Assembly (NCBI GenBank): GCA_900473045.1 | Contig: UCKS01000012.1 | Coordinates: forward strand, 1 to 64,000 | Source of the DNA: Hyphomicrobiales bacterium | GTDB taxonomy: Bacteria; Pseudomonadota; Alphaproteobacteria; Rhizobiales; Rhizobiaceae | DNA: 64,000 nucleotides | Direction of reading: 5' to 3' | Shown: positions 7,926 to 16,263 of the stretch, piece after piece | How positions within the stretch are numbered: the stretch's first letter is position 1 | How the letters are laid out: every line of letters begins with the position of its first letter | The notes under the pieces: model-generated | The model's database searches: none | What the model was told of the DNA's origin: nothing | What the model saw: only the letters and a program-made list of their open reading frames with translations | Made by a program: the position numbers and the translations under genes

Positions 7926-9401
7926 TCACACAGCCTGCTTGCGGTCAAGCCGCACCGGCTCGTCACCCTGCGTTTCCAGATAGAACCGGCGCAGCAGGTT
8001 CTTGGCGACCAGCAATCGGTAATCGGCGGATGCGCGCCAGTCGGTCAGCGGCGTATAGTCCTTGCCGAGCGCGTCCATGGCGGTCTCGATCGTCGCTTCG
8101 CTCCAGTCGGCACCGATCAACGCTGCCTCGGCATTATCAGCTCGCTTCGGCGTTCCGGCCATGCCGCCGAAAGCGATCACGGCATCGGAGACTTTACCAT
8201 TCGCATCGAAGGTCAGGCGGAAGGCACCGCAGACGGCGGAGATGTCTTCGTCCAGCCGCTTGGTGATCTTGTAGGCCGCATAGCGCGCGTTCTCATCGAG
8301 GAACGGGATGCGCACGGTCTCGACGAACTCGCCGGGCTGGCGGTCCTGCTTGCCATATTCAATGAAGAAGCTCTCGAGCGGCACCGTGCGGCTGACCTTG
8401 CCCTTGCGCAGCACAACGGAAGCGCCGAGTGCGATCAGGGCGGGTGGCGTATCGCCGATCGGCGAACCGTTGGCGATGTTGCCACCGATCGTACCCATGT
8501 TGCGGACCTGCTGACCGCCGATGCGGTTCCACAATTCGATGAGCTGCGGAAAATGTTTCGAAATCAACGGAAAGGAGTCGGTGTAGCTGACGCCGGCACC
8601 GAAGGTGATACCCGTTTCATCAACGATGATACGGCGCAGCTCGTCGAGATGGCTGAGATGCACGACCGGCGCGATATCGCGCATGAACTTCGTCACCCAC
8701 AGGCCGACATCGGTGGAACCCGCAACGATGCGGGCCTTCGGCTCTGCCTCATAGATCTCGGCGAGATCGTCGACCGTGGCCGGCAGCAGGAAGCGCTCGG
8801 AACCCTCGCCGATCTCGACACGCTTGCCGTCCTTCAGCCCCTCAAGCTTCCCGATGATCGTGACGCGCTCCGCCACCAGCGGATCCCGGTCGAGATCGCC
8901 GATCACCGACACGGCTTCGGCGGCGCGGATGATGGCGGCGTAGCCGGTGCAGCGACAGAGATTGCCCTGCAGCGCCTTCTCGATGTCGGTCACGGAGGGC
9001 TTAGGATTTTCCATCCAGAGACCGTAGAGCGACATGACGAAGCCGGGTGTGCAGAAGCCGCATTGCGAGGCATGGGTATCGACCATCGCCTGCTGCACCG
9101 GATGCAGCGGGCCGCCGGGCGAAGCCAGCGAATCCACCGTGACGATATGGCAGCCGTCGAGCGAGCCGACAAACCGGATGCAGGCGTTGACGCTTTCATA
9201 TTTCAGCCGCCCGTCCAAGAGGCGCCCGACCAGTACGGTACAGGCACCGCAATCGCCTTCGGCGCAACCTTCCTTGGTGCCGCGCAGATTGCGGTCAAGC
9301 CGCAGGAAATCCAGCAATGTCTGGACAGCCGAAACGGCCGAAAGCTCGACCAGGCGGTGATTGAGCAGGAAGCGGATGGAGCTACGGATCTGGACGGTCA
9401 T
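7926..9401 (-). CDS. xdhA: Xanthine dehydrogenase, iron-sulfur/FAD (small) subunit
   Basis: Carries electrons from the molybdenum subunit to NAD+. The 491-residue protein has a plant-type [2Fe-2S] site (EGCAEGDCGACTVL, residues 44-57), a second [2Fe-2S] site (QCGFCTPGF and LCRCTGY near 110-155), then a PCMH-type FAD domain with IVAGSTDVG and NMGTIGGNIANGSPIGD. The fusion of iron-sulfur and FAD parts in XdhA is the bacterial arrangement. It starts 3 bases after the uraH stop. Confidence 0.95.
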   Translation of the reverse strand: MTVQIRSSIRFLLNHRLVELSAVSAVQTLLDFLRLDRNLRGTKEGCAEGDCGACTVLVGRLLDGRLKYESVNACIRFVGSLDGCHIVTVDSLASPGGPLHPVQQAMVDTHASQCGFCTPGFVMSLYGLWMENPKPSVTDIEKALQGNLCRCTGYAAIIRAAEAVSVIGDLDRDPLVAERVTIIGKLEGLKDGKRVEIGEGSERFLLPATVDDLAEIYEAEPKARIVAGSTDVGLWVTKFMRDIAPVVHLSHLDELRRIIVDETGITFGAGVSYTDSFPLISKHFPQLIELWNRIGGQQVRNMGTIGGNIANGSPIGDTPPALIALGASVVLRKGKVSRTVPLESFFIEYGKQDRQPGEFVETVRIPFLDENARYAAYKITKRLDEDISAVCGAFRLTFDANGKVSDAVIAFGGMAGTPKRADNAEAALIGADWSEATIETAMDALGKDYTPLTDWRASADYRLLVAKNLLRRFYLETQGDEPVRLDRKQAV

Positions 9402-9404
9402 GGC

Positions 9405-9764
9405 TCAGCTCCCGCGATAGGTCGAATAGCTGTAAGGCGAAAGCAGCAGCGGCACATGATAGTGCGCCGAGACGTCTGCGATGCCGAAGCGGATAGGGAT
9501 GATATCGAGGAACGGCACCTCGTCGGCGTTTTGGCCGAGATAGTCGCCGGCGTGGAAGCGCAGCTCGTAGGTGCCGGATGTCATCGCCTCGCCGCTCAAC
9601 AGCGGCGCATCGCAGCGGCCATCGTCATTGGTGCGGGTCGAGCTGATCTGTTCGGCACGTTCGCCGTCGATGCGGAAGAGATCGATGCGCAGGTTCCCGG
9701 CGGGCTTTCCGAGCGCCGTGTCGAGCACGTGGGTCGTCAGCCGGCCGGCTGTTCCAGATTGCAT
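9405..9764 (-). CDS. uraH: 5-hydroxyisourate hydrolase (transthyretin-like)
   Basis: Opens 5-hydroxyisourate, the unstable product of urate oxidase, to OHCU. The 119-residue transthyretin-related protein shows the N-terminal [13 protein letters not shown] signature, an internal RFHAGDY segment and the diagnostic C-terminal YRGS. GGGAGG lies 8 bases before the ATG at 9762-9764, which I prefer to an in-frame GTG at 9773. First gene of the minus-strand xdh operon, divergent from the puuE-uraD fusion that takes the next steps. Confidence 0.92.
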   Translation of the reverse strand: MQSGTAGRLTTHVLDTALGKPAGNLRIDLFRIDGERAEQISSTRTNDDGRCDAPLLSGEAMTSGTYELRFHAGDYLGQNADEVPFLDIIPIRFGIADVSAHYHVPLLLSPYSYSTYRGS

Positions 9765-9846
9765 GCGTTTCACCTCCCGAAGACTGCATTCACTCAGCCA
9801 CTATCCGCCACTCGACTTCCCTGCGGTAGCGGGCGGATCGTTCGAG

Positions 9847-9867
9847 ACTTTCAAAATTTTGGAGGGG
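9847..9867. promoter_or_regulatory. ACTTTCAAAATTTTGG motif between uraH and puuE
   Basis: The 165-base divergent region holds ACTTTCAAAATTTTGGAGGGG, centred on the perfect palindrome CAAAATTTTG. It closely matches the site upstream of the NCS2 permease at 16504-16522 (ACTTTCAAATTTTTGGGGG) and shares its ACTTTCAAA core with 2979. This suggests a common operator for the purine genes; it lies about 65 bases from the puuE start. Confidence 0.55.
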
Positions 9868-9929
9868 AATGGCGCGCGCGTTTTGCGGCTAGAAATCGGC
9901 CAATCGAACGTTTTGGGAGGAATGATTTC

Positions 9930-11348
9930 ATGAGATATCCGCGCGATCTGCAAGGCTATGGCGCCACCGCACCGAACGCCGTCTGGCCCAACGACGCCCG
10001 CATCGCCGTACAATTCGTCGTCAACTACGAGGAGGGCGGCGAAAACTGCGTGCTGCATGGTGACATCGCATCGGAAGCTTTCCTGTCGGAGATCGTCGGT
10101 GCCAGCGCCTGGGCGGGCCAGCGCCACTGGAACATGGAATCGATCTATGAATATGGCGCCCGCGCCGGCTTCTGGCGGCTGCACCGGTTGCTGAGCGAAC
10201 GCGACATTCCAGTCACCGTCTATGGCGTCGCAACCGCCCTGAAACGCTCCCCGGAACAGGTGGCGGCGATGCAGAGTGCAGGATGGGAAATTGCCTCGCA
10301 CGGGCTGAAATGGGTCGAGCACAAGGACATGGACCCGACGGAAGAGCGCAAGCAGATCGCGGAAGCGATCCGGCTGCACACGCTCGTCACCGGCGAGCGG
10401 CCGCGTGGCTGGTATACCGGCCGCTGTTCGGAAAACACCGTCGATCTCGTCACCGAAGAAGGCGGCTTCTCCTATGTCTCCGACAGCTATGCCGACGACC
10501 TGCCCTACTGGCACGAGCACGGCGGCAAGCACCAGCTGGTCATTCCTTACACGCTCGATACCAACGACATGCGCTTTGCCACGCCCCAAGGTTTCAACAG
10601 CGGTGACCAGTTTTTCAGCTACCTGAAGGACACGTTCGACGTGCTCTATGCCGAAGGGACAGAAGGCACGCCGAAAATGATGAATATCGGCCTGCATTGC
10701 CGCTTGGTGGGACGGCCGGGACGCGCCGCAGCGCTTGCGCGGTTCATCGATTACGTGAAGAGCCATGACAAGGTCTGGATCGCCCGCCGTATCGATATTG
10801 CCGATCACTGGGCCAAAACCTTCCCCTTCAAGCCGAATGACAGCCGCCCGTCGCGCCTTTCGGAAGAGACGTTTGTTGCCCGTTTCGGCGGCGTCTTCGA
10901 ACATTCGGACTGGATCGCCCGGCGCGCCTTTGCCGGCGAACTGGGCGCAGCCAACGATACGGCCATCGGCCTGCATGCGGCGCTGGCGGTGGTCTTTCGC
11001 GGGGCAAGCGAAACGGAGCGGCTGGCCGTTCTCAACGCCCACCCGGACCTCGCCGGAAAGCTTGCGCAGGCCAAGCGCCTGACCGAAAGCTCCACCAGCG
11101 AGCAGGCCTCCGCCGGGCTCGACGCCTTGACGGACGAAGAACGCGAGCAGTTCAACATCCTCAATGGCCGCTATGTCAAAACCTTCGGCTTCCCCTTCAT
11201 CATCGCCGTGCGCGGTCTCGGCAAGGCCGATATCCTGGCTGCGTTTCAACGGCGCATCGGCAATGACTGGCAGACGGAATTCCAAACCGCCTGCCGCCAG
11301 GTCGAGCGGATCGCACTGCTGCGCCTGACCGACATGCTGCCGAACTGA
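9930..11348 (+). CDS. puuE: Allantoinase (PuuE) fused to OHCU decarboxylase (UraD)
   Basis: One 472-residue chain covers two steps. Residues 1 to about 300 are a polysaccharide-deacetylase-fold allantoinase (FVVNYEEGGE, WEIASHGLKW, GWYTGR, MNIGLHCRLVG) that hydrolyses allantoin to allantoate. Residues 308-472 are the decarboxylase giving S-allantoin: FGGVFEHSDWIA, the catalytic HPDL at 371-374, and FPFIIAVRG at 421. The domains are in reverse pathway order. GGGAGG precedes the ATG at 9930. It is followed 7 bases later by the ureidoglycolate lyase gene. Confidence 0.93.
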   Translation: MRYPRDLQGYGATAPNAVWPNDARIAVQFVVNYEEGGENCVLHGDIASEAFLSEIVGASAWAGQRHWNMESIYEYGARAGFWRLHRLLSERDIPVTVYGVATALKRSPEQVAAMQSAGWEIASHGLKWVEHKDMDPTEERKQIAEAIRLHTLVTGERPRGWYTGRCSENTVDLVTEEGGFSYVSDSYADDLPYWHEHGGKHQLVIPYTLDTNDMRFATPQGFNSGDQFFSYLKDTFDVLYAEGTEGTPKMMNIGLHCRLVGRPGRAAALARFIDYVKSHDKVWIARRIDIADHWAKTFPFKPNDSRPSRLSEETFVARFGGVFEHSDWIARRAFAGELGAANDTAIGLHAALAVVFRGASETERLAVLNAHPDLAGKLAQAKRLTESSTSEQASAGLDALTDEEREQFNILNGRYVKTFGFPFIIAVRGLGKADILAAFQRRIGNDWQTEFQTACRQVERIALLRLTDMLPN

Positions 11349-11355
11349 GGGGGCG

Positions 11356-11844
11356 ATGATGAAGACGATCAATATTCGGCCATTGACCCGCGAGGCTTTC
11401 GCCCGTTTCGGCGAGGTATTGGAGACCGACGGCGCCCATCACTTTCCGATCAACGCCGGCAAATGCGTGCGCTATCATGATCTCGCCAAGATCGAGACGA
11501 CCGGCGAAAAGGCCCGGCCGATGATCAGCCTGTTGCGTGGCGAGCCCTATCCGCTGCCGCTGGAACTCGGCATGGTCGAGCGTCACCCCTTCGGCAGCCA
11601 GGCGTTCATTCCGCTCAGCGAGCATCCGTTTCTGGTGGTTGTTGCCGAAGAAACGCCGAATGGTCCGGGCGAGCCGATCGCCTTCAAGACCTCCCCCGGG
11701 CAGGGCGTCAATATCGGCCGCAATGTCTGGCACGGCATCCTGACGCCGCTCGACGGCATCTCCGACTTCGCCGTCGTCGACCGCGCCGGCGAAGGTGTCA
11801 ATCTGGAAGAGCATTTTTACGAGACGCCGTTTTTGATCCGCTAA
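11356..11844 (+). CDS. allA: Ureidoglycolate lyase
   Basis: Cleaves ureidoglycolate to glyoxylate and urea at the end of the allantoin route. The 162-residue protein is a typical AllA cupin: PLTREAFARFGEVLE at the start, VERHPFGSQAFIPL in the centre, and NIGRNVWHGILTPL toward the end with the conserved His. ATG at 11356 (or 11359) is preceded by GAGGGGG. Co-transcribed with the PuuE-UraD fusion. Confidence 0.92.
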   Translation: MMKTINIRPLTREAFARFGEVLETDGAHHFPINAGKCVRYHDLAKIETTGEKARPMISLLRGEPYPLPLELGMVERHPFGSQAFIPLSEHPFLVVVAEETPNGPGEPIAFKTSPGQGVNIGRNVWHGILTPLDGISDFAVVDRAGEGVNLEEHFYETPFLIR

Positions 11845-11987
11845 GCGTTCCCGGCACCGTTAAAAGCGGCCCGTGACGACTATTTTCAACCGGCAAGAAA
11901 TTTTGCTGGATGATGTCGACTTCCGGAAAGCCCGTTCGTCGTTAGAATGACCGGTCATTGAGGCCGGCTCTAACAAGGAGATAGACG

Positions 11988-12356
11988 ATGCGTGTGATGG
12001 TGCTCGTGAAAGCAACCGAAGACAGCGAAAAGGGCTTTGTCCCGACGGCCGAGACCAACGCGATGATGGAAGCGATGGGCAAATTCAACGACGAGCTTCG
12101 CGCTGCCGGCATCCTGCGCGATGCCGACGGCCTCAAACCCTCCTCGGCGGGCAAGCGCGTTGCCTTCGATGGCCCTCGCCGCACGGTTATCGACGGGCCG
12201 TTCACGGAAGCCCGCGAACTGGTCGCCGGCTTCTGGCTCTGGGAGGTCAAGGACATGGACGAGGCCGTCGCTTGGGTAAAGCGTTGCCCCAATCCGATGC
12301 CAGGCCCAAGCGAGATCGAAATCCGGCCACTCTACGAGATGGCCGACTGGCAATGA
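11988..12356 (+). CDS. YCII-related (DGPF-type) protein
   Basis: A 122-residue ferredoxin-like-fold protein of the YCII/DGPF family: MVLVKATEDSE at the start, the signature DGPFTEARELVAGFW near residues 66-80, and EIEIRPLYEM at the end. The biochemical role of the family is poorly known, and members are often next to ECF sigma genes, which is not the case here. AAGGAG at 11975-11980 gives a clear start. It follows ureidoglycolate lyase but after 143 bases and a small dyad (11955-11969), so it is probably separately transcribed. Confidence 0.8.
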   Translation: MRVMVLVKATEDSEKGFVPTAETNAMMEAMGKFNDELRAAGILRDADGLKPSSAGKRVAFDGPRRTVIDGPFTEARELVAGFWLWEVKDMDEAVAWVKRCPNPMPGPSEIEIRPLYEMADWQ

Positions 12357-12474
12357 GCGGCGCGAAGCACGGCGGCGGATGAGAACCGTCGCCGGGTCTC
12401 TGGAGTTCGCCTGTGGCTTTGGCGGGTATTGCGGAAGACTGAAGGCGGCAAAGAGCGCCCCATTTCGGGTTACA

Positions 12475-12894
12475 CTAATGCACGACGCGATACGCCATGC
12501 CGAGAGACCGTGGGGCCGTTTCCTTGAAACCGAACTTTTCATAGAGCGTATTTGCGGGCACATCCGCGATCAGACTGACATAGGCTGACGCGGGAAGTTC
12601 GCTTTCTATATGCCCCATAATGGCCTTCATGATCATCTTTCCGAGGCCGCGTCCCTGATGTTCAGGATGAACAGCAATGTCCACGACCTGAAAGAAGCAA
12701 CCTCCATCCCCGATCAGTCGTCCCATTCCCACTGCGGAGCCTTCGCACAGAACCAATGCGGAAAAAACGGTCCCCGGCAACCCCTTACTCGCGGCCTCTT
12801 CCGAGAATGGGCTCAGCCCCGCCATTGCACGAAGGTGCAGATATTCTTCCGTAGAGGGGGTTCGAAGCACGACTGAATAAACAAGCTGGTCCAT
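12475..12894 (-). CDS. GNAT-family N-acetyltransferase
   Basis: A 139-residue acetyltransferase with the acetyl-CoA binding motif VHPEHQGRGLGKMIM around residues 79-93 and a C-terminal ANTLYEKFGFKET segment typical of the fold. The substrate is not evident. AGGAG lies 7 bases before the ATG at 12894; a longer upstream frame exists but lacks family similarity. Convergent with the YCII gene and divergent from the MarR gene. Confidence 0.85.
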   Translation of the reverse strand: MDQLVYSVVLRTPSTEEYLHLRAMAGLSPFSEEAASKGLPGTVFSALVLCEGSAVGMGRLIGDGGCFFQVVDIAVHPEHQGRGLGKMIMKAIMGHIESELPASAYVSLIADVPANTLYEKFGFKETAPRSLGMAYRVVH

Positions 12895-13030
12895 CCGATA
12901 TCTCCTGATCGTCTTACCCTTGCGACGTCCTCTATCATCGTGTCCACCATGAATCACGGCTGTCCGGGACCGGCTTGGCATTGTCCACAGCCCGACTGAA
13001 CCGTTCAAGAATGGCAAGAGATTTGCGTTT

Positions 13031-13056
13031 CATGATCGAAATTCGAGTTGATCATG
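13031..13056. promoter_or_regulatory. Dyad in the GNAT/MarR divergent region
   Basis: CATGATC at 13031-13037 and GATCATG at 13050-13056 form a 7-base inverted repeat with a 12-base spacer. It is about 90 bases upstream of the MarR gene and may be its operator; no other support. The rest of the 250-base gap shows no gene. Confidence 0.3.
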
Positions 13057-13120
13057 GAGTTCCCACCGCGCCGCCAGCGGAGGGCTGAACTTGCCATATG
13101 AACATGGGTAGCGCAGCGCG

Positions 13121-13150
13121 TTGACATTTGATTAGGCGCCATACTATGTA
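13121..13150 (+). promoter_or_regulatory. Possible promoter overlapping the MarR start
   Basis: A perfect TTGACA at 13121-13126 is followed after 18 bases by TATGTA (13145-13150). If used, transcription would start near 13157, almost on the in-frame ATG at 13158, which would make a leaderless message. The -10 match is weak. Confidence 0.3.
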
Positions 13151-13688
13151 CCGCCACATGATATCTCTTGAACAAAAGTACGATTCGCTCCTGCAAGAAG
13201 CCGAGCGCCGCTCGCAGCCCGGTATTGCCAACCTCAGGCTCTGTTTCGAGCTTCTTGCCCTCACCGCCGCGATTGATCGTGATTGTGCGGTACGCCTTGC
13301 CCCGTACAATCTGTCTGAAGGAAAGTTCGTCGTGCTTTTTCTGCTGCACGGGCAGCCACAAGGTCTTTCACCGCACGAGCTCGCAGATCGCGCCGGTGTC
13401 ACAAGGCCGACGATTACGGGCCTCCTCGACGGGTTGGAACGCGGTGGGTTTCTTGCGCGGCATAGCGGTCTGCAAGATCGCCGCAAGGTGTCCATCCGCC
13501 TTAGCGAAAAGGGAGACGCAACGGCACGAAGCCTCTTTGCTGAACATACGCGGTGGATCGGCAGCCTCTTCGAAGGTTTCAGCGCTGAGGAACGCAGCCA
13601 GTTCAGCGCTCTTTTGCAGCGGGTGTGGCGCAGTACCGATGCCGGAAAAATGGAAAGCCCTGCAATTGCGGGCGAACCAGCGCCGTGA
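13146..13688 (+). CDS. MarR-family transcriptional regulator
   Basis: A winged-helix regulator of about 180 residues. The MarR core is clear: FVVLFLLHGQPQGLSPHELADRAG, then TRPTITGLLDGLERGGFLAR and the wing DRRKVSIRLSEKG. The ligand is unknown. The start is uncertain: ATGs at 13146 and 13158 and a TTG at 13128 are in frame, and none has a good ribosome site. Its end overlaps the next gene by 4 bases (GTGA), so the two are co-expressed. Confidence 0.85.
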   Translation: MYRHMISLEQKYDSLLQEAERRSQPGIANLRLCFELLALTAAIDRDCAVRLAPYNLSEGKFVVLFLLHGQPQGLSPHELADRAGVTRPTITGLLDGLERGGFLARHSGLQDRRKVSIRLSEKGDATARSLFAEHTRWIGSLFEGFSAEERSQFSALLQRVWRSTDAGKMESPAIAGEPAP

Positions 13689-14461
13689 CTGCAAAAATGA
13701 CGGTCAGACGGGTCGAGGATATCGAACCTGCGCGGCTCTCCCTGCTGAACGCCGGCCTGGTCGAGGCATCGAATTTGACCGAGTGTCTGGCTGTGGATTT
13801 CGGACCGTTGATGCGGGCCAGCATGCCCGGCATCGAAGACAAGGCCTTGACCCTGATGGATTCGGTAGCCGGGACAGGAATTTCCCGCCGCATGGCCTTG
13901 GCGGGCCGCATTATCCTGGAACGTTGCGGCCTTGGCGCATTGGACCGTCTCCACACGCACCCATCTGATACGGTAAGGGGCTGGGCCTGTTTCGTGATCG
14001 GCAGCGCTGAGAACATGCCTCTTTCCGATCGTTTGGACTTGATCCGCCCGCTGGCGGACGATCTTCATTTCGGCGTGCGGGAATGGGCGTGGATGGCAAT
14101 CCGGCCGCACCTTGCCGGCGATCTATCCCGTGCTATCGCGCTTCTTGCCGAGCTTACGGGTGAGCGTTCGGAACGGCTGCGGCGCTTTGCCTGCGAGGCA
14201 ACACGGCCACGCGGAGTCTGGTGTTCCCATATCGGTGAGCTGAAGAGCGAGCCCGAACGGGCGCTGCCGATCCTAGAGCCGCTTCGAGATGACAAGGCCC
14301 GCTACGTGCAGGACTCTGTCGGTAACTGGCTGAACGATGCTTCGAAAACGCAACCCGATTGGGTGCGCGAAACCTGCGCCCGCTGGCTGGATCAAAGCCC
14401 TCGCCCAGAAACGGCCAAGATCGTCAAACGGGCACTCCGATCCATCGGCAGCAATCCGTAA
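13685..14461 (+). CDS. HEAT-repeat protein of the DNA alkylation repair (AlkC/AlkD-like) type
   Basis: A protein of about 258 residues made of helical HEAT-like repeats: VRGWACFVIG, DLHFGVREWAWMAI, ERLRRFACEATRPRGVWC, ARYVQDSVGNWLNDAS. The RPRGVWC turn and the repeat pattern resemble bacterial DNA alkylation repair glycosylases, which flip out alkylated purines, but catalytic residues could not be placed with confidence. The GTG at 13685 overlaps the MarR stop; ATG at 13697 is an alternative. Co-transcribed with the MarR gene. Confidence 0.65.
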   Translation: MTAKMTVRRVEDIEPARLSLLNAGLVEASNLTECLAVDFGPLMRASMPGIEDKALTLMDSVAGTGISRRMALAGRIILERCGLGALDRLHTHPSDTVRGWACFVIGSAENMPLSDRLDLIRPLADDLHFGVREWAWMAIRPHLAGDLSRAIALLAELTGERSERLRRFACEATRPRGVWCSHIGELKSEPERALPILEPLRDDKARYVQDSVGNWLNDASKTQPDWVRETCARWLDQSPRPETAKIVKRALRSIGSNP

Positions 14462-14480
14462 TCGGTAAAAAGGACAATTC

Positions 14481-14825
14481 ATGACCCGATACCTGGCTGA
14501 ACTCTACACTCCAAAACTCGCCTGGTTTGCATTTGACCACCAAAGGCGGGTCGCCTTCTTCGAGGACATTGGCGCGGGCATGGCGCAACTTTCGGCTCTG
14601 GGCGTTGAAGCGATTGCCTTTGGCCAAACGGACGCGGCCAAAATCCACGCTGCACCCCAGCAGTTCTTCGCAATCTGGCGCTTCGCCGATGAGGCGGCCC
14701 TTAATGCCCTTCTGGATGGTATAGCCGCTTCAGGATGGCACGACTATTTCGATACATTGAATGCGGCCGGCGCAGGTGTCGATTTTACAGGCCATGTCGC
14801 ACAGCTCGTTGACGCGCAGAATTAG
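14481..14825 (+). CDS. DUF6616-like small protein
   Basis: A 114-residue soluble protein with no signal or membrane segment (starts MTRYLAELYTPKLAWFAF). Composition and pattern (aromatic LAWF, a FFAIWRF strand, a GWHDYFDTLNAAG turn) suggest a ferredoxin-like, dimeric alpha-beta barrel fold resembling DUF6616. No function can be given. AAGGA at 14470-14474 supports the ATG at 14481; it follows the HEAT-repeat gene by 19 bases and is probably in the same operon. Confidence 0.6.
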   Translation: MTRYLAELYTPKLAWFAFDHQRRVAFFEDIGAGMAQLSALGVEAIAFGQTDAAKIHAAPQQFFAIWRFADEAALNALLDGIAASGWHDYFDTLNAAGAGVDFTGHVAQLVDAQN

Positions 14826-14892
14826 CGGTGCGGAATTGACGACTGGAAAGTCCGCTGCAGGCCGGCGGCAGAACACGGACTTGCCGTAAAAG

Positions 14893-14915
14893 CGGGCCGC
14901 AATGACTGCGGCCCG
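14893..14915 (-). terminator. Terminator hairpin of the NCS2 permease gene
   Basis: CGGGCCGCA (14893-14901) and TGCGGCCCG (14907-14915) form a perfect 9-base stem with a 5-base loop. Read on the minus strand the stem is followed by CTTTTA, suiting rho-independent termination of the permease transcript; it lies between convergent genes. Confidence 0.65.
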
Positions 14916-14970
14916 GTTATGGACAAGAACCTGAAACGAGGCGGCGACTTGCCACCTCGCCGGCCTCACT

Positions 14971-16263
14971 TCACTCCGCGAAGAACGCGAAGCGGATGAC
15001 GAACAGGACGGCGACGATCAGGGTGGCCGGGTGGATGGTGCGCCATTTGCCGGTGAACGCTTTCAAGACGACATAGCTGATGAAGCCGAACGCAAGGCCG
15101 TTGGCGATCGAGTAGGTGAAGGGCATGGCGAGCGCTGTCAGCGCTGCCGGTGCGGCCTCGGTCAGGTCATCCCAATCGACTTCGGTCAGTTCGCGCATCA
15201 TCAGGCCTGCGACATAAAGCAGAGCCGGAGCCGTCGCATAGGTCGGCACGGAAGCCGCCAGCGGCGAGATGAACAGCGAGGCGAGGAAGAGGAGCGCGAT
15301 GACTAGGGCGGTGAGGCCCGTGCGGCCGCCAGCCTGGACGCCGGAGGCGCTTTCGACATAGGCCGTGGTGCTGCTGGTACCCATCAGCGAGCCGGCGACG
15401 ATGGCCGTGCTATCGGCCAGAAGCGCGCGGCCGAGACGGCTCGGCTTGCCTTCCTGGATCAGGTTGGCGCGCTTGGCGACGCCGATCAGGGTGCCCGTCG
15501 CGTCAAACACTTCGACCAGAACGAAGACGAGGATGACGTGGACCAAACCACCATGCAGGGCACCGACGATGTCGAGCTGCAGGAAGGTCGGTGCCATGCT
15601 CGGCGGCATCGAGACGATGCCATGGAATTCGCTGGCGCCGGTCATCCAGGACAACACGGTGACGGCCAGAATTCCGATCAGGATCGCTCCCTTGACCCTC
15701 AGCGCATCGAGCACCGCGATGACGAAAAAGCCGAAGATCGCCAGCAGCGGTCCGGTTGCCTTCAGGCTGCCCAGCCCCACCAGCGTATCCGGATTGGCGA
15801 CGACGATGCCGGCATTTTTCAGGGCGATGATGCCGAGGAAAAGGCCGATACCGGTGGCAATGGCGCTGCGCAGCGATTGCGGAATGCCCTGGATCAGCCA
15901 GCTGCGGATCCCCGTCACTGTCAGGAAGAGGAAGATCAGGCCCGAGATGAAGACTGCGCCGAGCGCCTGCTGCCAGGTGAAGCCGAGGGCCGCGACGACG
16001 GTGAAGGCGAAGAAGGCGTTGAGGCCCATGCCCGGCGCCATGCCGATCGGCCAGTTGGCGACCAGCGCCATGACGATCGAGCCGAGGGCGGCGGCAAGAC
16101 AGGTGGCGACGAAGATGGCGTCGCGATCCATGCCGGTGGTCGACAGAATGTCCGGGTTGACGAAGATGATGTACGACATCGTGAGAAATGTCGTGACGCC
16201 CGCCACCAGTTCGGTGCGGATCGTGGTATTGTGCTCACTCAGCTTGAAGAGCCGTTCAAACAT
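14971..16263 (-). CDS. NCS2/AzgA-type purine permease
   Basis: A 430-residue inner-membrane proton symporter of the AzgA branch (adenine, guanine and hypoxanthine carriers). It shows TELVAGVTTFLTMSYIIFVNP at the start, GMAPGMGLNAFFAF, ATGIGLFLGIIALKNAG, the FVLVEVFDATGTLIG segment and the SLMGTSSTTAYVESASGV motif, with about 13 hydrophobic segments. Substrate choice within the purines is not readable. ATG at 16263 follows GGGAGGAAAT. A long leader of nearly 400 bases carries the motif shared with the purine genes. Confidence 0.88.
   Translation of the reverse strand: MFERLFKLSEHNTTIRTELVAGVTTFLTMSYIIFVNPDILSTTGMDRDAIFVATCLAAALGSIVMALVANWPIGMAPGMGLNAFFAFTVVAALGFTWQQALGAVFISGLIFLFLTVTGIRSWLIQGIPQSLRSAIATGIGLFLGIIALKNAGIVVANPDTLVGLGSLKATGPLLAIFGFFVIAVLDALRVKGAILIGILAVTVLSWMTGASEFHGIVSMPPSMAPTFLQLDIVGALHGGLVHVILVFVLVEVFDATGTLIGVAKRANLIQEGKPSRLGRALLADSTAIVAGSLMGTSSTTAYVESASGVQAGGRTGLTALVIALLFLASLFISPLAASVPTYATAPALLYVAGLMMRELTEVDWDDLTEAAPAALTALAMPFTYSIANGLAFGFISYVVLKAFTGKWRTIHPATLIVAVLFVIRFAFFAE

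Noticed and set aside
7806-9929. Long upstream extension of the puuE-uraD frame
   Set aside because: It runs antisense through xdhA and uraH; the real start at 9930 has GGGAGG and the PuuE N-terminus.
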